Assembly: GCF_014649015.1 (NCBI RefSeq)
Contig: NZ_BMSF01000009.1
Span: forward strand, 124,001 to 188,000
Source: Streptomyces narbonensis
GTDB lineage: Bacteria > Actinomycetota > Actinomycetes > Streptomycetales > Streptomycetaceae
Direction: 5' to 3'
DNA: 64,000 nt
The translations under genes were made by a program, and so were the position numbers. The notes under the pieces were generated by a model, which was not told the origin of the DNA, searched no databases, and saw nothing but the letters and a program-made list of their open reading frames with translations. This document shows positions 41,155 through 50,418 of the stretch, in pieces; position 1 is the stretch's first letter; every line of letters starts with the position of its first letter.

Positions 41155-42174
41155 ATGCAGTCATCCACGGGCGACAAGGGCCCCACCCGCACGCCCCGCG
41201 CTCCCGAGCCCGTCCACGCCGTCAGCACGCGCGGCCTGGTCAAGAGCTACCCGGGCCCGCGGGGCACCACCACCCACGCCGTACGCGGCCTGGACCTGGA
41301 CGTGCCTCAGGGCGAGACCTTCGCCTTCCTCGGCCCCAACGGCGCGGGGAAGTCCACCACCATCGCCCTGCTCTGCGCCCTGGCCCGCCCCACCTCCGGT
41401 CACGCCACGGTCGCGGGGGCGGACGTGCTCGCCCGGCCCCACCTGGTACGGCGCCACGTCGGCATGCTCTTCCAGCACAGCACGCTGGACGCGGACCTCA
41501 CGGCCGAACAGAACCTCCGCATCCACGCGCGCCTCTACGGACTCCCCCGACGCCAGGCCCGGCTGCGTACGACGGAGGTGCTGGAGACGGCCGGGCTCAC
41601 CGACCGGCGGCGCTCCCCCGTACGGACCCTGTCGGGCGGCATGCGGCGGCGGCTGGAGATCGCCCGGGCCCTGCTGCACTCCCCCCGGGTGCTGTTCCTC
41701 GACGAGCCGACGACCGGTCTCGACCCGCACGCCCGCGCCGAGGTCTGGGACCAGCTGCGCGCACTGCGCGACCGGCACGGCAACACGCTCTTCGTCACCA
41801 CCCACTACCTGGAGGAGGCGGAGAACTGCGACCGCATCGGCATCATCGACCACGGCCGCCTGGTGGCACAGGGAACACCCCTCGCGCTGAAGGCGGCGAT
41901 CGGGGACGACCGGGTGGTGCTGCGCACCAGCGACGACCCGACGGCACACGGGGTGGTGTGCGGGATCGCTCCGCAGGACCGCGCCGTGACGGCGGACACG
42001 GACGGCATCAGCCTGCGCGTACCGGACGGCAGCGCCTGGATCCCCCGCTTCTGCACGGCACTTGAGCGTGCAGGCATCGCCGTCCACACCGCCTCCGCGT
42101 CCCGTCCCACGCTCGACGACGTCTTCTTCCACCACACCGGTCGCAGCCTCCACACGGCGGGCGGCGGCCGATGA
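41155..42174 (+). CDS. lanT: ABC transporter ATP-binding subunit of the lanthipeptide locus
   Basis: 339 residues. Walker A is FLGPNGAGKSTT, the signature is RTLSGGMRRRLEIARAL, Walker B is RVLFLDEPTTGLD, and the switch His is in VTTHYLEEAENCDR. The DrrA-type C-terminal extension follows. ATG 41155 is used because AGAGGACC precedes it. It powers export of the lanthipeptide, or immunity to it, with the permease encoded next (ATGA overlap). It is not a peptidase-containing LanT, so no leader protease is encoded here. Confidence 0.92.
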   Translation: MQSSTGDKGPTRTPRAPEPVHAVSTRGLVKSYPGPRGTTTHAVRGLDLDVPQGETFAFLGPNGAGKSTTIALLCALARPTSGHATVAGADVLARPHLVRRHVGMLFQHSTLDADLTAEQNLRIHARLYGLPRRQARLRTTEVLETAGLTDRRRSPVRTLSGGMRRRLEIARALLHSPRVLFLDEPTTGLDPHARAEVWDQLRALRDRHGNTLFVTTHYLEEAENCDRIGIIDHGRLVAQGTPLALKAAIGDDRVVLRTSDDPTAHGVVCGIAPQDRAVTADTDGISLRVPDGSAWIPRFCTALERAGIAVHTASASRPTLDDVFFHHTGRSLHTAGGGR

Positions 42175-43061
42175 CCACATCCGCGCTGCGGGCAGCGGAC
42201 GCGAAGGACGCCCCCGGCACCTCCGACTCCGGCTCCGGCTCCGGCTCCGGACGGGCGGCCCGGCTGCGCCTCGAACTCCGCGCCGTCCACGCCCTCGTCC
42301 ACCGTGACCTGCTGCGACTGGCCGGCCAGCGCGTCCACACCGCGCTGCTGCTGCTCCACCCCGTGCTCTACCTCCTCGTCCTCGGTGGCGGGCTGGCGGC
42401 CCTCATCCCCCGCTCGTCCCTGGGCGTCGACTACCGGACGTACCTCTTCCCGGGCATGCTGATGATGACGGTGCAGACGCCGGCCGTCATGGTCGGCATC
42501 CGGCTGATCACCGACCGGGAGAGCGGCTACCTGCGCGAGCTCCTCATGGCTCCGGTCGGCCGCTCGACCCTCCTCCTGGGGAAGTGCGCCGGCGGCACCC
42601 TGGCCGCCACGGTCCAGGGAGCCGTACTGCTCGGCCTCGCCGGTGTGGTCGGACTGCCCTACGATCCGCTCCTCCTGGCCACGCTCCTGGCCGGGATGGT
42701 CCTGGCGTCGTTCACCATCACCGCCCTGGCCCTCGCCCTCGCCGTGACGCTCCGCAGGGCGGAGACGTTCCACACGCTCCTCGGGGTGGTGATGATGCCG
42801 CTGCTGTTCCTCTCCGGCGGATTCTTCCCTCTGGACGCACTGCCCGGCTGGGCCGGCACGCTGGCCGGCGCCAATCCCCTGGCCTACGCGGTGGACCTCC
42901 TCCGCCGCTGCGTCGCCCACCACGTGCCCGGCGGGCACGGCACCCCCGGCATCGCGTGGGCAGGCCGGCAGCCCCCGCTCCTCCTCGAAGCCGCCCTTCT
43001 CCTGACGAGCGGCGTCCTGGCCCTGCTGTGGGCGGCGCGCCGCTTCAGCCGCCCGGAGTGA
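42171..43061 (+). CDS. lanH: ABC-2 type permease of the lanthipeptide locus
   Basis: 296 residues. A low-complexity start (GTSDSGSGSGSGRAARL) is followed by six membrane helices of the ABC-2/DrrB type, with the conserved stretch MPLLFLSGGFFPLDALPGWAGTLAGANPLAYAVDLLR. It forms the membrane part of the exporter with the ATPase encoded upstream, to which it is translationally coupled. It is the last gene of the lanthipeptide operon. Confidence 0.92.
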   Translation: MTTSALRAADAKDAPGTSDSGSGSGSGRAARLRLELRAVHALVHRDLLRLAGQRVHTALLLLHPVLYLLVLGGGLAALIPRSSLGVDYRTYLFPGMLMMTVQTPAVMVGIRLITDRESGYLRELLMAPVGRSTLLLGKCAGGTLAATVQGAVLLGLAGVVGLPYDPLLLATLLAGMVLASFTITALALALAVTLRRAETFHTLLGVVMMPLLFLSGGFFPLDALPGWAGTLAGANPLAYAVDLLRRCVAHHVPGGHGTPGIAWAGRQPPLLLEAALLLTSGVLALLWAARRFSRPE

Positions 43062-43090
43062 CCGACCGACCAACCGACCGACCACCCCTG

Positions 43091-43166
43091 TCACCCCGTC
43101 ACCCCAGCTACCCCTCCCACCCCCGTCACCCCGTCACCCCGTCACCCCAGCTACCCCTCCCACCCC
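43091..43166. repeat. Direct repeat of 33 bp in the intergenic C-rich tract
   Basis: Two exact 33-bp copies (43091-43123 and 43134-43166), themselves made of GTCACCCC and CCCACC pieces, between the lanthipeptide permease and the M1 peptidase genes. Both strands are strongly biased (C on the plus strand). Confidence 0.9.
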
Positions 43167-43227
43167 TGACGCCCCACCGTCCCCGGAACTCTCCCGTCCG
43201 TGCGACGGGCGCCCTAGCGTGCTTGTC

Positions 43228-44622
43228 ATGACCTCGATCAGGTACTGGCGTGCGCCGCTGCTCGCCCTCGCGGCCGTCCTGCTGCTCGTCCCCCACCCCG
43301 CCTCGGCACGGGACCCCGGCAGCTCCCCCGCCCCCGTGCCGGCCGCGGCGACCCCGGACCGGCCGTCGTACGACGTGAAGCTGCGCGGCGACGCGGACGG
43401 CTCGCACTGGACCGGCCGCCAGACGGTCTCCTTCCGCAACGCCGCCCGCACTCCCCTTCGTTCGGTCGACGTACGCCTCTGGGGGAACGGCACCTACGGC
43501 TGCGGCGCCCCGGACAAGCCGTCTCCGGTCCAGGTCGGCCGAGTCGAGGGCGGCACTCCGGGACCGCTCACCGTCGACTGCACCGCGCTGCGGATCGACC
43601 TGCCCGCGCCGCTGCCGTACGGGGCGCGGGCGCGCGTCTCCTTCGACGTCGCCATCACCGTCCCGGACCGCGTCCACCGCTTCGGCAGGGACGGCGCCCA
43701 CCGCTACCTCGGCAACGCCCTGCCCCTCCTGTCCGTCCGCGACGCTCAGGGCCGGCACCTCGACCCGGACGTCGGCTTCGGCGAGAGCTTCTACACCCTG
43801 GCCGGTGACTTCCGGGTCGTCCTCGACCATCCCGAGGCGCTCGTCGTCCCCGCGACGGGCACCACCACCCGGCGCGCGGGCGCACCCGGCCGCACGGTCA
43901 GCACCAGCGTCGCGCGCGGGGTGCGGGACTTCGTGTGGGCGGCGGGCCCCTTCCGTTCGAAGACGGTGACCACTCCCGGCGGGGTCCGGCTGAACGCGTA
44001 CTGGACCGCCTCCACGCCCGCCGAGGGCGTCGCCCTCGACCTGCGGAACGCCGTCGCCTCGGTCGACGAGTTCGGGAAGCGGTTCGGACGTTACCCGTAC
44101 GGCGAGCTGGACCTCGTCATGAGCGACGCCCTCGACGACTTCGGGAGCATGGAGTTCCCGGGACTCGTCCTGCTGTGGACCGAACCGGAGGGCTCGGCCG
44201 TCGTCCACGAGATCGCCCACCAATGGTTCTACGGCATCGTGGGCAACGACCAGTTCGCGGCGCCCTGGCTCGACGAGTCCTTCGCCCAGTACGCGACCGA
44301 GCTGTACTACGGGGACCCCACGGCCACCTGCTGGGAGGACCAGGGGATGTGGCCCAGCGAGACGGCCGCCCTCACCCGCTCCATGGCCTACTACGCGGAC
44401 GGCCACCGCACGGAGTTCTTCCGCGTCGTCTACCCGCGCGGCGCCTGTGCCCTGCACGACCTGGAACGCGAACTGGGCGGACCGGCGATGGCCTCGATGC
44501 TGCGCGGCTACGTGCGGGACCACTGGCTGGGCGTCGCCACCACCGCCGCCTTCAAGCGCGCGGCCCAGGCCGCCACGGCGAAGGACCTCGGACCGTTCTG
44601 GAGGGAGCACAGGATCCTCTGA
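43228..44622 (+). CDS. Secreted M1-family metallopeptidase
   Basis: 464 residues. Signal peptide ending HPASARDP; the catalytic zinc site is VVHEIAHQWFYG with the third ligand in DESFAQYATEL. The exopeptidase motif is GSMEFPGL. Residues about 45-230 are the saddle-shaped N-terminal domain. The ATG at 43228 is 7 nt after TAGCGT (43215-43220), suggesting a leaderless mRNA. It would cleave N-terminal residues from peptides outside the cell. It lies just after the lanthipeptide operon and could trim its leader, but such peptidases are common in Streptomyces and the link is only positional. Confidence 0.88.
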   Translation: MTSIRYWRAPLLALAAVLLLVPHPASARDPGSSPAPVPAAATPDRPSYDVKLRGDADGSHWTGRQTVSFRNAARTPLRSVDVRLWGNGTYGCGAPDKPSPVQVGRVEGGTPGPLTVDCTALRIDLPAPLPYGARARVSFDVAITVPDRVHRFGRDGAHRYLGNALPLLSVRDAQGRHLDPDVGFGESFYTLAGDFRVVLDHPEALVVPATGTTTRRAGAPGRTVSTSVARGVRDFVWAAGPFRSKTVTTPGGVRLNAYWTASTPAEGVALDLRNAVASVDEFGKRFGRYPYGELDLVMSDALDDFGSMEFPGLVLLWTEPEGSAVVHEIAHQWFYGIVGNDQFAAPWLDESFAQYATELYYGDPTATCWEDQGMWPSETAALTRSMAYYADGHRTEFFRVVYPRGACALHDLERELGGPAMASMLRGYVRDHWLGVATTAAFKRAAQAATAKDLGPFWREHRIL

Positions 44623-44646
44623 CGGACGACCGGGGCCGGCGCCGCC

Positions 44647-45411
44647 TCAGCCGGTGAACCCCGGCACCACCAGACCGGACTCGTACGCGATCACCACCGC
44701 GTGAGTCCGGTTCTGGGCGCCGAGCTTGGTCAGCACGTTCCCGACGTGCGTCTTCACCGTCTCCAGGCTCACCGTGAGGGACCCGGCGATCTCCGGGTTG
44801 GAAAGGCCCGTGGCCATCAGCCGCAGCACCTCCTCCTCCCGCACCGTCAGCGCGGCCCGCGGCAGCGCCTCGGCGGAGTCCAGGGGCCGGGCGGCGACCA
44901 TCCGGCGCAGGGTCGCAGGGAAGAGGATCGCCTCCCCCGCGGCGACGATCCGTACGGCCTCCGCGATCTGCCGGACCGGGAGCCGCTTGAGGACGAAGCC
45001 GCTCGCGCCCGCGCTCAGGGCGGCGGTGACGTAGTCGTCGTTCTCGAAGGTCGTGATCACCACGACCTTCGGCCGCGCACCCGACGTGGTCGTCCCCGCC
45101 TCGGAGACGAGTTCGCGGGTCGCCTCGATGCCGTTGCGACGGGGCATCCGTACGTCCATCAGGACCACGTCCGGACACAGCCGCCGCGCCTCCTCGACCG
45201 CCTCGACGCCGTCGGCCGCCTCCCCGATCACCGTGATCCCCGACTGTGCCGCGAGCAGGGTGCGCAGCCCGCTGCGGGTCACCTCGTCGTCGTCCGCGAC
45301 GAGGAGGGTGACGGGGGTGTCCGCCGTGACCGGTGAGCCCGTCGCGCCGGGTCGTTCCGCCGTGGCAGGTGTACCCGTCTCGGCGCCCGCGCTCGCCTCG
45401 GAGCCGTTCAC
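44647..45411 (-). CDS. NarL/FixJ-family response regulator
   Basis: 254 residues. After a 30-residue non-conserved start, the receiver domain has the acidic pocket VADDDE, phosphorylation site VVLMDVRMP and the LKRLP lysine. The C-terminal LuxR helix-turn-helix reads LTVREEEVLRLMATGLSNPEIAGSLTVSLETVKTHVGNVL. It is the partner of the histidine kinase encoded upstream, whose stop it overlaps (ATGA). Its targets are unknown. Confidence 0.95.
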   Translation of the reverse strand: MNGSEASAGAETGTPATAERPGATGSPVTADTPVTLLVADDDEVTRSGLRTLLAAQSGITVIGEAADGVEAVEEARRLCPDVVLMDVRMPRRNGIEATRELVSEAGTTTSGARPKVVVITTFENDDYVTAALSAGASGFVLKRLPVRQIAEAVRIVAAGEAILFPATLRRMVAARPLDSAEALPRAALTVREEEVLRLMATGLSNPEIAGSLTVSLETVKTHVGNVLTKLGAQNRTHAVVIAYESGLVVPGFTG

Positions 45412-46706
45412 ACCGACACCCGTACGGGCAGCCTGACGGCCAGCCGCCAGTGTCGCGGCCCGGCGGGCCCGGCCTCGAACTCGCCGTGCAGCAGCCGCAC
45501 GCGCTCGGCGAGACCGGGCAGACCGTGCCCGGACGTGCGGAAGGCACCCCGGCCCGTCCCCGTACTCGTACCGTCGTCGATCACGTTCACCACACCGAGC
45601 TCCAGTTCCTCCGTCGTCACCGCCACCCGGACCTCGACGGGCCCGCCCCCGCCGTGCCGCACGGCGTTCGTCAGCCCTTCCTGGAGGATCCGGTAGGCCG
45701 CTCGGGAGAGCGTCCCCCGCACCCTCGTCGGCTCCCCGGAGAGATCCAGCTCCACCACGGCGCCCGTGTGCCGCAGGCGGTCGAGCAGTTCGGGCAGGTC
45801 GGCCAGGGTGCGGGTGGGCGCCGGCTCGGCCGGTGCCGTCCCGGTCTCCTTCTCGCGCAGCACACCCAGGACGTAGTCCAGGTCTTCGAGCGCTGCCCGG
45901 GCCGACTCCTCGATGCTGCGCAGGGTGGCGCGCGCCGCCGCCGGGTCGGCGGCGATGAGCTCACCCGCGACCGCGGCCTGGATCGTGGTCGTCGTCAGGG
46001 TGTGCCCGATGGAGTCGTGCAACTCGTGGGCGAGCCGGTTGCGTTCGGCGAGGCGCAGTTCCCGTTCGGCCGCCAGCGCGAGCCGTTCGGCCGACGACGG
46101 CCCGAGCAGCCGGGGCGCCGACCACCGCAGGGCCTTCGTCACCCCCGCGCACACGGTCGCCGCCAGCAGCAGGCAGCAGAGCCCCGCCAGCCAGCTCTCC
46201 CAGCCGCCCGTGACCCGCACCGACCGCCCGAAGAGGCTCAGCCCTGCCTCGGCGCCGAGCCATCCCCCGGGCAGCGTCAGGCCGGCGAACAGCAGCACAC
46301 CGCTCGCCAGGGCCCCCGTCCACCCCAGCGTCACGTGCAGCACGAGCCACAGAGGGGTCCGCCAGCGGTCGGCGCGCGGCGCGACGAACGCCCGGCCCGT
46401 CCCGGCGCCGGCCGGAATCGTGGACGTCCGTACGGCGGCGGCGTCGGGCAGCGCCACGCCCAGGAGCCGACGGGCGGACAGGATGAGCACCCGCCGCGTG
46501 GTGCGGGCCAGCCCGACGAGGCCGATCAGCACCGACCAGACGAGCAGCACGACGACGAGCCGCACGCCCTCGGAGGCGGACCGCCAGGCCAGCGCGGGCA
46601 ACAGCGCGAAGGACAGCAGGGGAAGGCTCGCCAGAACACCGGCGTAGGCGAACAGCGCACCCACGTACGTGGAACGGCTCAGCAGCGGCCGCAGTCCCTT
46701 GATCAT
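45408..46706 (-). CDS. NarX-type sensor histidine kinase (HisKA_3)
   Basis: 432 residues. Two N-terminal hydrophobic regions (about 15-60 and 125-210) give four to five membrane spans with little exterior sequence. The dimerisation motif ERNRLAHELHDSIGHTL carries the phospho-His, and the C-terminal ATPase has NAVRHGGGG (N box) and GHGLPGLAERVRLLHG (G box). It phosphorylates the response regulator encoded next. ATG 46706 is chosen; it has no good ribosome site. The upstream CATACT hexamer may indicate a leaderless start. Confidence 0.92.
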   Translation of the reverse strand: MIKGLRPLLSRSTYVGALFAYAGVLASLPLLSFALLPALAWRSASEGVRLVVVLLVWSVLIGLVGLARTTRRVLILSARRLLGVALPDAAAVRTSTIPAGAGTGRAFVAPRADRWRTPLWLVLHVTLGWTGALASGVLLFAGLTLPGGWLGAEAGLSLFGRSVRVTGGWESWLAGLCCLLLAATVCAGVTKALRWSAPRLLGPSSAERLALAAERELRLAERNRLAHELHDSIGHTLTTTTIQAAVAGELIAADPAAARATLRSIEESARAALEDLDYVLGVLREKETGTAPAEPAPTRTLADLPELLDRLRHTGAVVELDLSGEPTRVRGTLSRAAYRILQEGLTNAVRHGGGGPVEVRVAVTTEELELGVVNVIDDGTSTGTGRGAFRTSGHGLPGLAERVRLLHGEFEAGPAGPRHWRLAVRLPVRVSV

Positions 46707-46886
46707 GATCAGCCAGTATGTACGGGCGTTCGGCGGGCGGCCTCCCCCGATCGGGGGAAGAACTTCTCCCTCCGTACCGCGATGCGCTCCTGAGCCCCCG
46801 AAATCCATGATCGTGTCCTGCCCGGTCGACGGGTGGCGCGGCGGGAAGCGCCGCGCGATTCCACACGGTTCCCAGGGAGTTGACTC

Positions 46887-48062
46887 ATGCACGAGCAGAC
46901 GTGGCGCGGTCCTCGTTCCGTCGAGCGACGGCGGCGGGGCGGCCGGCGCGGGGCCATTGCGGCCGCGGCGGCGATGACCATCGCCCTCATGACGGCGGGC
47001 GCACCGGCACCGGCTTCGGCTTCGGCGGCCGCCGCGCCCCGGCCCGACAGCGTCCAGCAGGGCCTGAACGCGCTGGTGCGGGACGGCCAGCCGGCCGCGC
47101 TGGCGAGCGTCGCGGACCGGGAAGGCCGGACCCGTACGTACACGGCGGGGGTCGGGGACCTGGCGACCGGCGCGAAGGTGCCGAGGGACGGCCAGGTGCG
47201 GATCGGCAGCAACACGAAGACGTTCACCGCGGTGGTCGTGCTGCAGCTGGTCGGCGAGGGCAGGATCGCCCTCGACGCCAAGGTCGACACCTACCTCCCG
47301 GGCCTCGTACGGGGCAAGGGCGTCGACGGCCGCCGCATCACCGTCCGCCAACTCCTCCAGCACACCAGTGGCATTCCCGAGTACGGGGCGCACATCAGCG
47401 ACGAGGACATGAGGGACCGGTACTTCGAGCCCCGCGACCTCGTCGACATCGCGCTCGAGGACGAGGCCGAGTTCGCTCCCGGGGAGAAGTGGGGCTACAG
47501 CAATACGAACTACGTCCTGGCCGGCCTGATCGTCCAGAAGGTCACCGGCCGCCCCCTCGCGGAGGAGATGGACCGGCGCATCATGCAGCGCCTCGGCCTG
47601 CGCCACACGTACTTCCCCGCGCCGGGCGACAAGACGATCCGGGAACCGCATCCGAAGGGGTACGCGAGGAGTTCGGCCGGCTCGACGCCGCGCGACTTCA
47701 CGGAGGTCGACCCGTCGGCGGGCTGGGCGGCGGGCCAGCTGATCTCCACCAACTCCGACCTCAACCGCTTCTTCACCGCGCTCCTCGACGGCCGCCTCCT
47801 CCCGGCGGCCCAGCTCGCCCAGATGCGGACGACCGTCCCGGTCGGGGACACCGGCAGCCACTACGGACTGGGGCTGATGAGCAGGCAGTTGTCGTGCGGA
47901 GGCGTCTACTGGGGCCACGGCGGCGACCTCGTGGGATACGAGACCCGGGGCGGCGTCACGGACGACGGCCGCGCCGTCAACGTCGCGGTGACGAGCATCC
48001 CCCCGGACGAGGCGGGCATGAAGGGCGTCCAGAAGGTCGTGGACACGGCCTTCTGCCGCTGA
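46887..48062 (+). CDS. Secreted serine hydrolase, class C beta-lactamase / DD-peptidase family
   Basis: 391 residues. An Arg-rich start RRRRGGRRG and a long hydrophobic stretch ending ASASAAAAP form a signal peptide. Active site: SNTK (SxxK), YSNTNY (YxN) and GHGGDLVG (HxG replacing KTG), the pattern of D-alanyl-D-alanine carboxypeptidase/esterase-type members. It acts outside the membrane on peptidoglycan stem peptides or esters. GGGAG precedes the ATG. It is divergent from the histidine kinase. The last 13 bp including the stop are repeated in tandem right after the gene. Confidence 0.9.
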   Translation: MHEQTWRGPRSVERRRRGGRRGAIAAAAAMTIALMTAGAPAPASASAAAAPRPDSVQQGLNALVRDGQPAALASVADREGRTRTYTAGVGDLATGAKVPRDGQVRIGSNTKTFTAVVVLQLVGEGRIALDAKVDTYLPGLVRGKGVDGRRITVRQLLQHTSGIPEYGAHISDEDMRDRYFEPRDLVDIALEDEAEFAPGEKWGYSNTNYVLAGLIVQKVTGRPLAEEMDRRIMQRLGLRHTYFPAPGDKTIREPHPKGYARSSAGSTPRDFTEVDPSAGWAAGQLISTNSDLNRFFTALLDGRLLPAAQLAQMRTTVPVGDTGSHYGLGLMSRQLSCGGVYWGHGGDLVGYETRGGVTDDGRAVNVAVTSIPPDEAGMKGVQKVVDTAFCR

Positions 48063-48075
48063 CTTCTGCCGCTGA
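48050..48075. repeat. 13-bp tandem duplication across a stop codon
   Basis: CTTCTGCCGCTGA occurs twice head to tail; the first copy contains the stop codon of the serine hydrolase gene. Confidence 0.9.
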
Positions 48076-48174
48076 GCAGGAGGACACCCGGCCCGGAGCG
48101 ACCTGAAGACGTTCCGGGGAGGCCCGTCGGAGGTGCTCCGGAGATGCTCGGGAGGGGATGGTTCCGGATGTCGT

Positions 48175-48675
48175 CTAGCCGCGTCGTCCCGGGACGTCCA
48201 GGACCATCGTGTCCGAGCCGCCCTGGCGCCCGGCCCGGACGAATCCGAGGGACGTGTAGAGGCGCGCGGCGGGGTTGCCGTCCTCGACGCTGAGACTGAT
48301 CCGGGTGACGGGCCCGGCCTGCTCGGCGGCGGCCCTGATCAGCGCCTCCATGAGCGAACGGCCGAGCCCACGGCCGCGGTGCGCGGGCAGCACGCCGAGG
48401 GTCAGCTCGGGGACGTCCGCCGCGACGAAGCCGTACCCGGGCCGGTCCTCGGGCAGGCACCGCGCCCAGGCCGCGCCGACCGGTTCGCCGTCCCCGGTCT
48501 CGGCGACGACCCCGAAGTCGCCGCCGCGGGGCCAGTCGGCGACGTATCGCTCGGCGTGCGGGTCGGCGGCGAGCTGCTCGGCCGTGAACCGCTGCTCGCC
48601 GTTCCAGTTGTACGCCTCCTGCAGGATGCGCCGGAGGAAGCCGGCGTCGCGGGCGGTGGCGGGGCGGACGGGCAC
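48175..48675 (-). CDS. GNAT-family acetyltransferase
   Basis: 166 residues. The acetyl-CoA site is LTLGVLPAHRGRGLGRSLMEALI, followed by ISLSVEDGNPAARLYTSLGFVRAG, the usual motif A and B. The N-terminal part recalls GNATs acting on small molecules or protein N-termini; the substrate is unknown. It is monocistronic and convergent with the serine hydrolase gene. Confidence 0.9.
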   Translation of the reverse strand: MPVRPATARDAGFLRRILQEAYNWNGEQRFTAEQLAADPHAERYVADWPRGGDFGVVAETGDGEPVGAAWARCLPEDRPGYGFVAADVPELTLGVLPAHRGRGLGRSLMEALIRAAAEQAGPVTRISLSVEDGNPAARLYTSLGFVRAGRQGGSDTMVLDVPGRRG

Positions 48676-48823
48676 GGGCGGTCTCCGGGGCGGGGGCGGG
48701 GCGCGAGCGGCGCTGGACCGGCCGACGGTAGACCGCCGTCGGCAAGGACGGCAACAGGATTGACGCCCCGGACGGGCCCGCTCGTCCGGGAACCCGCCGT
48801 ACGGACCCCGGCCTCGGCCGCCC

Positions 48824-49456
48824 TCAGCCGTCCGCCGCCAGCGCGGTCACCCCCGGACCGCTCAGGTCGTCCAGGGCCGGGCGGCGGCCGGAGACGGCCA
48901 GGAGCAGGGAGAGTGCGGGGCCTGTCGCCTCCGGGCCGGTGCCGAGGGTCAGGCCGGTGTCGGTCGCCGTGAGCCGGACGCGGGCCAGGAGCTCCTTGGC
49001 CCCGCCGAAGGAGGCCGGTGTCCGGGCCTGCAGGCGGAGCGACCTGACCACGGCCTCTGCCGGATAGGCACGGGTGAGGCCCAAGGGGCGGCGGATGTCC
49101 TCGCCGTGGACGACCTCCTCGACGAGCCGGCTGTCGAGGGGCGCCGGCGGGGTCGAGGTCCGCGAGGCCGCCCGACGCAGCCGCTCCAGGGTCTCCTGCG
49201 GTGTGGCCCCGCGCTCGCGGGCGACACCCACGGAGTTCTGGCGGTCGAAGTCGAACCGCGCCCGGGCGAGGCCGACCACGAAGCCGAGGCGTGTCGTCCG
49301 GTACGTGTCGACCAGATGGGCGGCCACGTCGTGGACCGTCCATCCGGCGCAGAGCGAGGGCTGCTCCCATTGCGGGCCGTCCAGGCGTGAAAGGTCCTCG
49401 ACGAGCGCCGCGCGCTCCGCGTGGACCATCGCCCAGACCTCGTCCTTCTCCGCCAT
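48824..49456 (-). CDS. Maleylpyruvate isomerase N-terminal-like / DinB-fold protein
   Basis: 210 residues from ATG 49456, which follows AAGGAGAAGTC; an ATG seven codons upstream is less well placed. The N-terminal part has the mycothiol-dependent family pattern LSRLDGPQWEQPSLCAGWTVHDVAAHLVD, with metal-ligand His in the VHDVAAHL helix and in EEVVHGEDIRRPLG. Such proteins are metal-binding, mycothiol-linked transferases in actinobacteria. Substrate unknown. Confidence 0.82.
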   Translation of the reverse strand: MAEKDEVWAMVHAERAALVEDLSRLDGPQWEQPSLCAGWTVHDVAAHLVDTYRTTRLGFVVGLARARFDFDRQNSVGVARERGATPQETLERLRRAASRTSTPPAPLDSRLVEEVVHGEDIRRPLGLTRAYPAEAVVRSLRLQARTPASFGGAKELLARVRLTATDTGLTLGTGPEATGPALSLLLAVSGRRPALDDLSGPGVTALAADG

Positions 49457-49521
49457 GACTTCTCCTTCGTCGGCCACCGTGTGTGCCGGGGAAGACTCCG
49501 GGACGAGCGGGAACTCATCGC

Positions 49522-49548
49522 TCCGTGCCGCGCGGAGCCCGGCACGGA
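49522..49548 (-). terminator. Hairpin after the alpha/beta hydrolase gene
   Basis: 9-bp stem TCCGTGCCG / CGGCACGGA with a 9-nt loop, about 70 bp past the hydrolase stop. A 16-bp direct repeat (GGCGTCGTCCGGCGTC at 49559 and 49591) lies between them. Confidence 0.5.
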
Positions 49549-49615
49549 CAGGTCCTCGGCGTCGTCCGGCGTCGAGCCTCGCACAGTCCCGGCGTCGTCC
49601 GGCGTCATGCCGGTG

Positions 49616-50383
49616 TCAGCCGCCGTTCAGCGCGTCGGAGACCGCGACCGCGAAGGCGTCGGGGTTGTCGAACATGATGTTGTGGCCGCAGTCGGGGATC
49701 GCCCGGAGGGTCACGCCCGAGGCGCGCAGGCCCGCCGCGTCCGCCGGTTCGCCGTCGGCCTCCGGGTGGAGGCAGGTCCGGGGGACGGAGAGCCCGGCCA
49801 GGTGTTCACGCAGGGTGGGCGAGGTCCCGCGAGCGCGGTGGACCGTGGTCCGGTAGAGGGCTTCAGGTCCCGCGAGGCGCATCGTGGACCACCAGAACGC
49901 GCCGACCCGCTCCTCGGTGCGCTGCCGGCCGTGGGCCAGGAACTCCTCCTCCGTGTAGGCGGCGATGCCGCTGCTGCCGGGGGCGGGTTCCGGCGGGGCG
50001 GGGTCGAGGACGGAGTCGACGAGGACCAGGCTCGCGACGAGCCGTGGGTGCCGGGCTGCGAGCAGGATGGCCACCGCCCCGCCGAGGCTGTGCGCGACGA
50101 CCTCGGCGTCCGTCACCTCGGCGGCCTCCAGTGCCGCCGCCACGGCGTCGGCGTGCTGCTCCAGCGTGTATCCGAAGTCCGTGGGGCGGTCGCTGATGCC
50201 GAAGCCGAGCAGGTCGAGAAGCAGGGACCGGCGGCCGGTCAGCAGGGGGTGCGCGGCGGCCGCGGCCCAGTAGACCGGGGACGTGGCGCCGAGTCCGTGC
50301 AGGTAGAGCCTGGTGGGCTCGGTGCCGGGGATCTCGACCCAGCGGATCTGGTCGCCGTTCGGTGTCACGGGGGCATGGCGCAT
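49616..50383 (-). CDS. Alpha/beta-fold hydrolase
   Basis: 255 residues. The oxyanion loop is LYLHGLGATS, the nucleophile elbow VVAHSLGGAVA, the acid region LVLVDSVLDP and the catalytic His IPDCGHNIMFDNP. It resembles small esterases and C-C bond hydrolases. It has no signal peptide. It is divergent from the PadR gene, with a perfect 20-bp palindrome between them, and is the likely repression target. Confidence 0.9.
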   Translation of the reverse strand: MRHAPVTPNGDQIRWVEIPGTEPTRLYLHGLGATSPVYWAAAAAHPLLTGRRSLLLDLLGFGISDRPTDFGYTLEQHADAVAAALEAAEVTDAEVVAHSLGGAVAILLAARHPRLVASLVLVDSVLDPAPPEPAPGSSGIAAYTEEEFLAHGRQRTEERVGAFWWSTMRLAGPEALYRTTVHRARGTSPTLREHLAGLSVPRTCLHPEADGEPADAAGLRASGVTLRAIPDCGHNIMFDNPDAFAVAVSDALNGG

Positions 50384-50418
50384 GGCGGACTCCTCGCCTC
50401 GGGGGCTGACACCCGACG

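Noticed and set aside
43091..43166. Mobile-element ends
   Set aside because: The 33-bp repeats are direct, 10 bp apart, and no transposase lies near; slippage in a C-rich tract is simpler.
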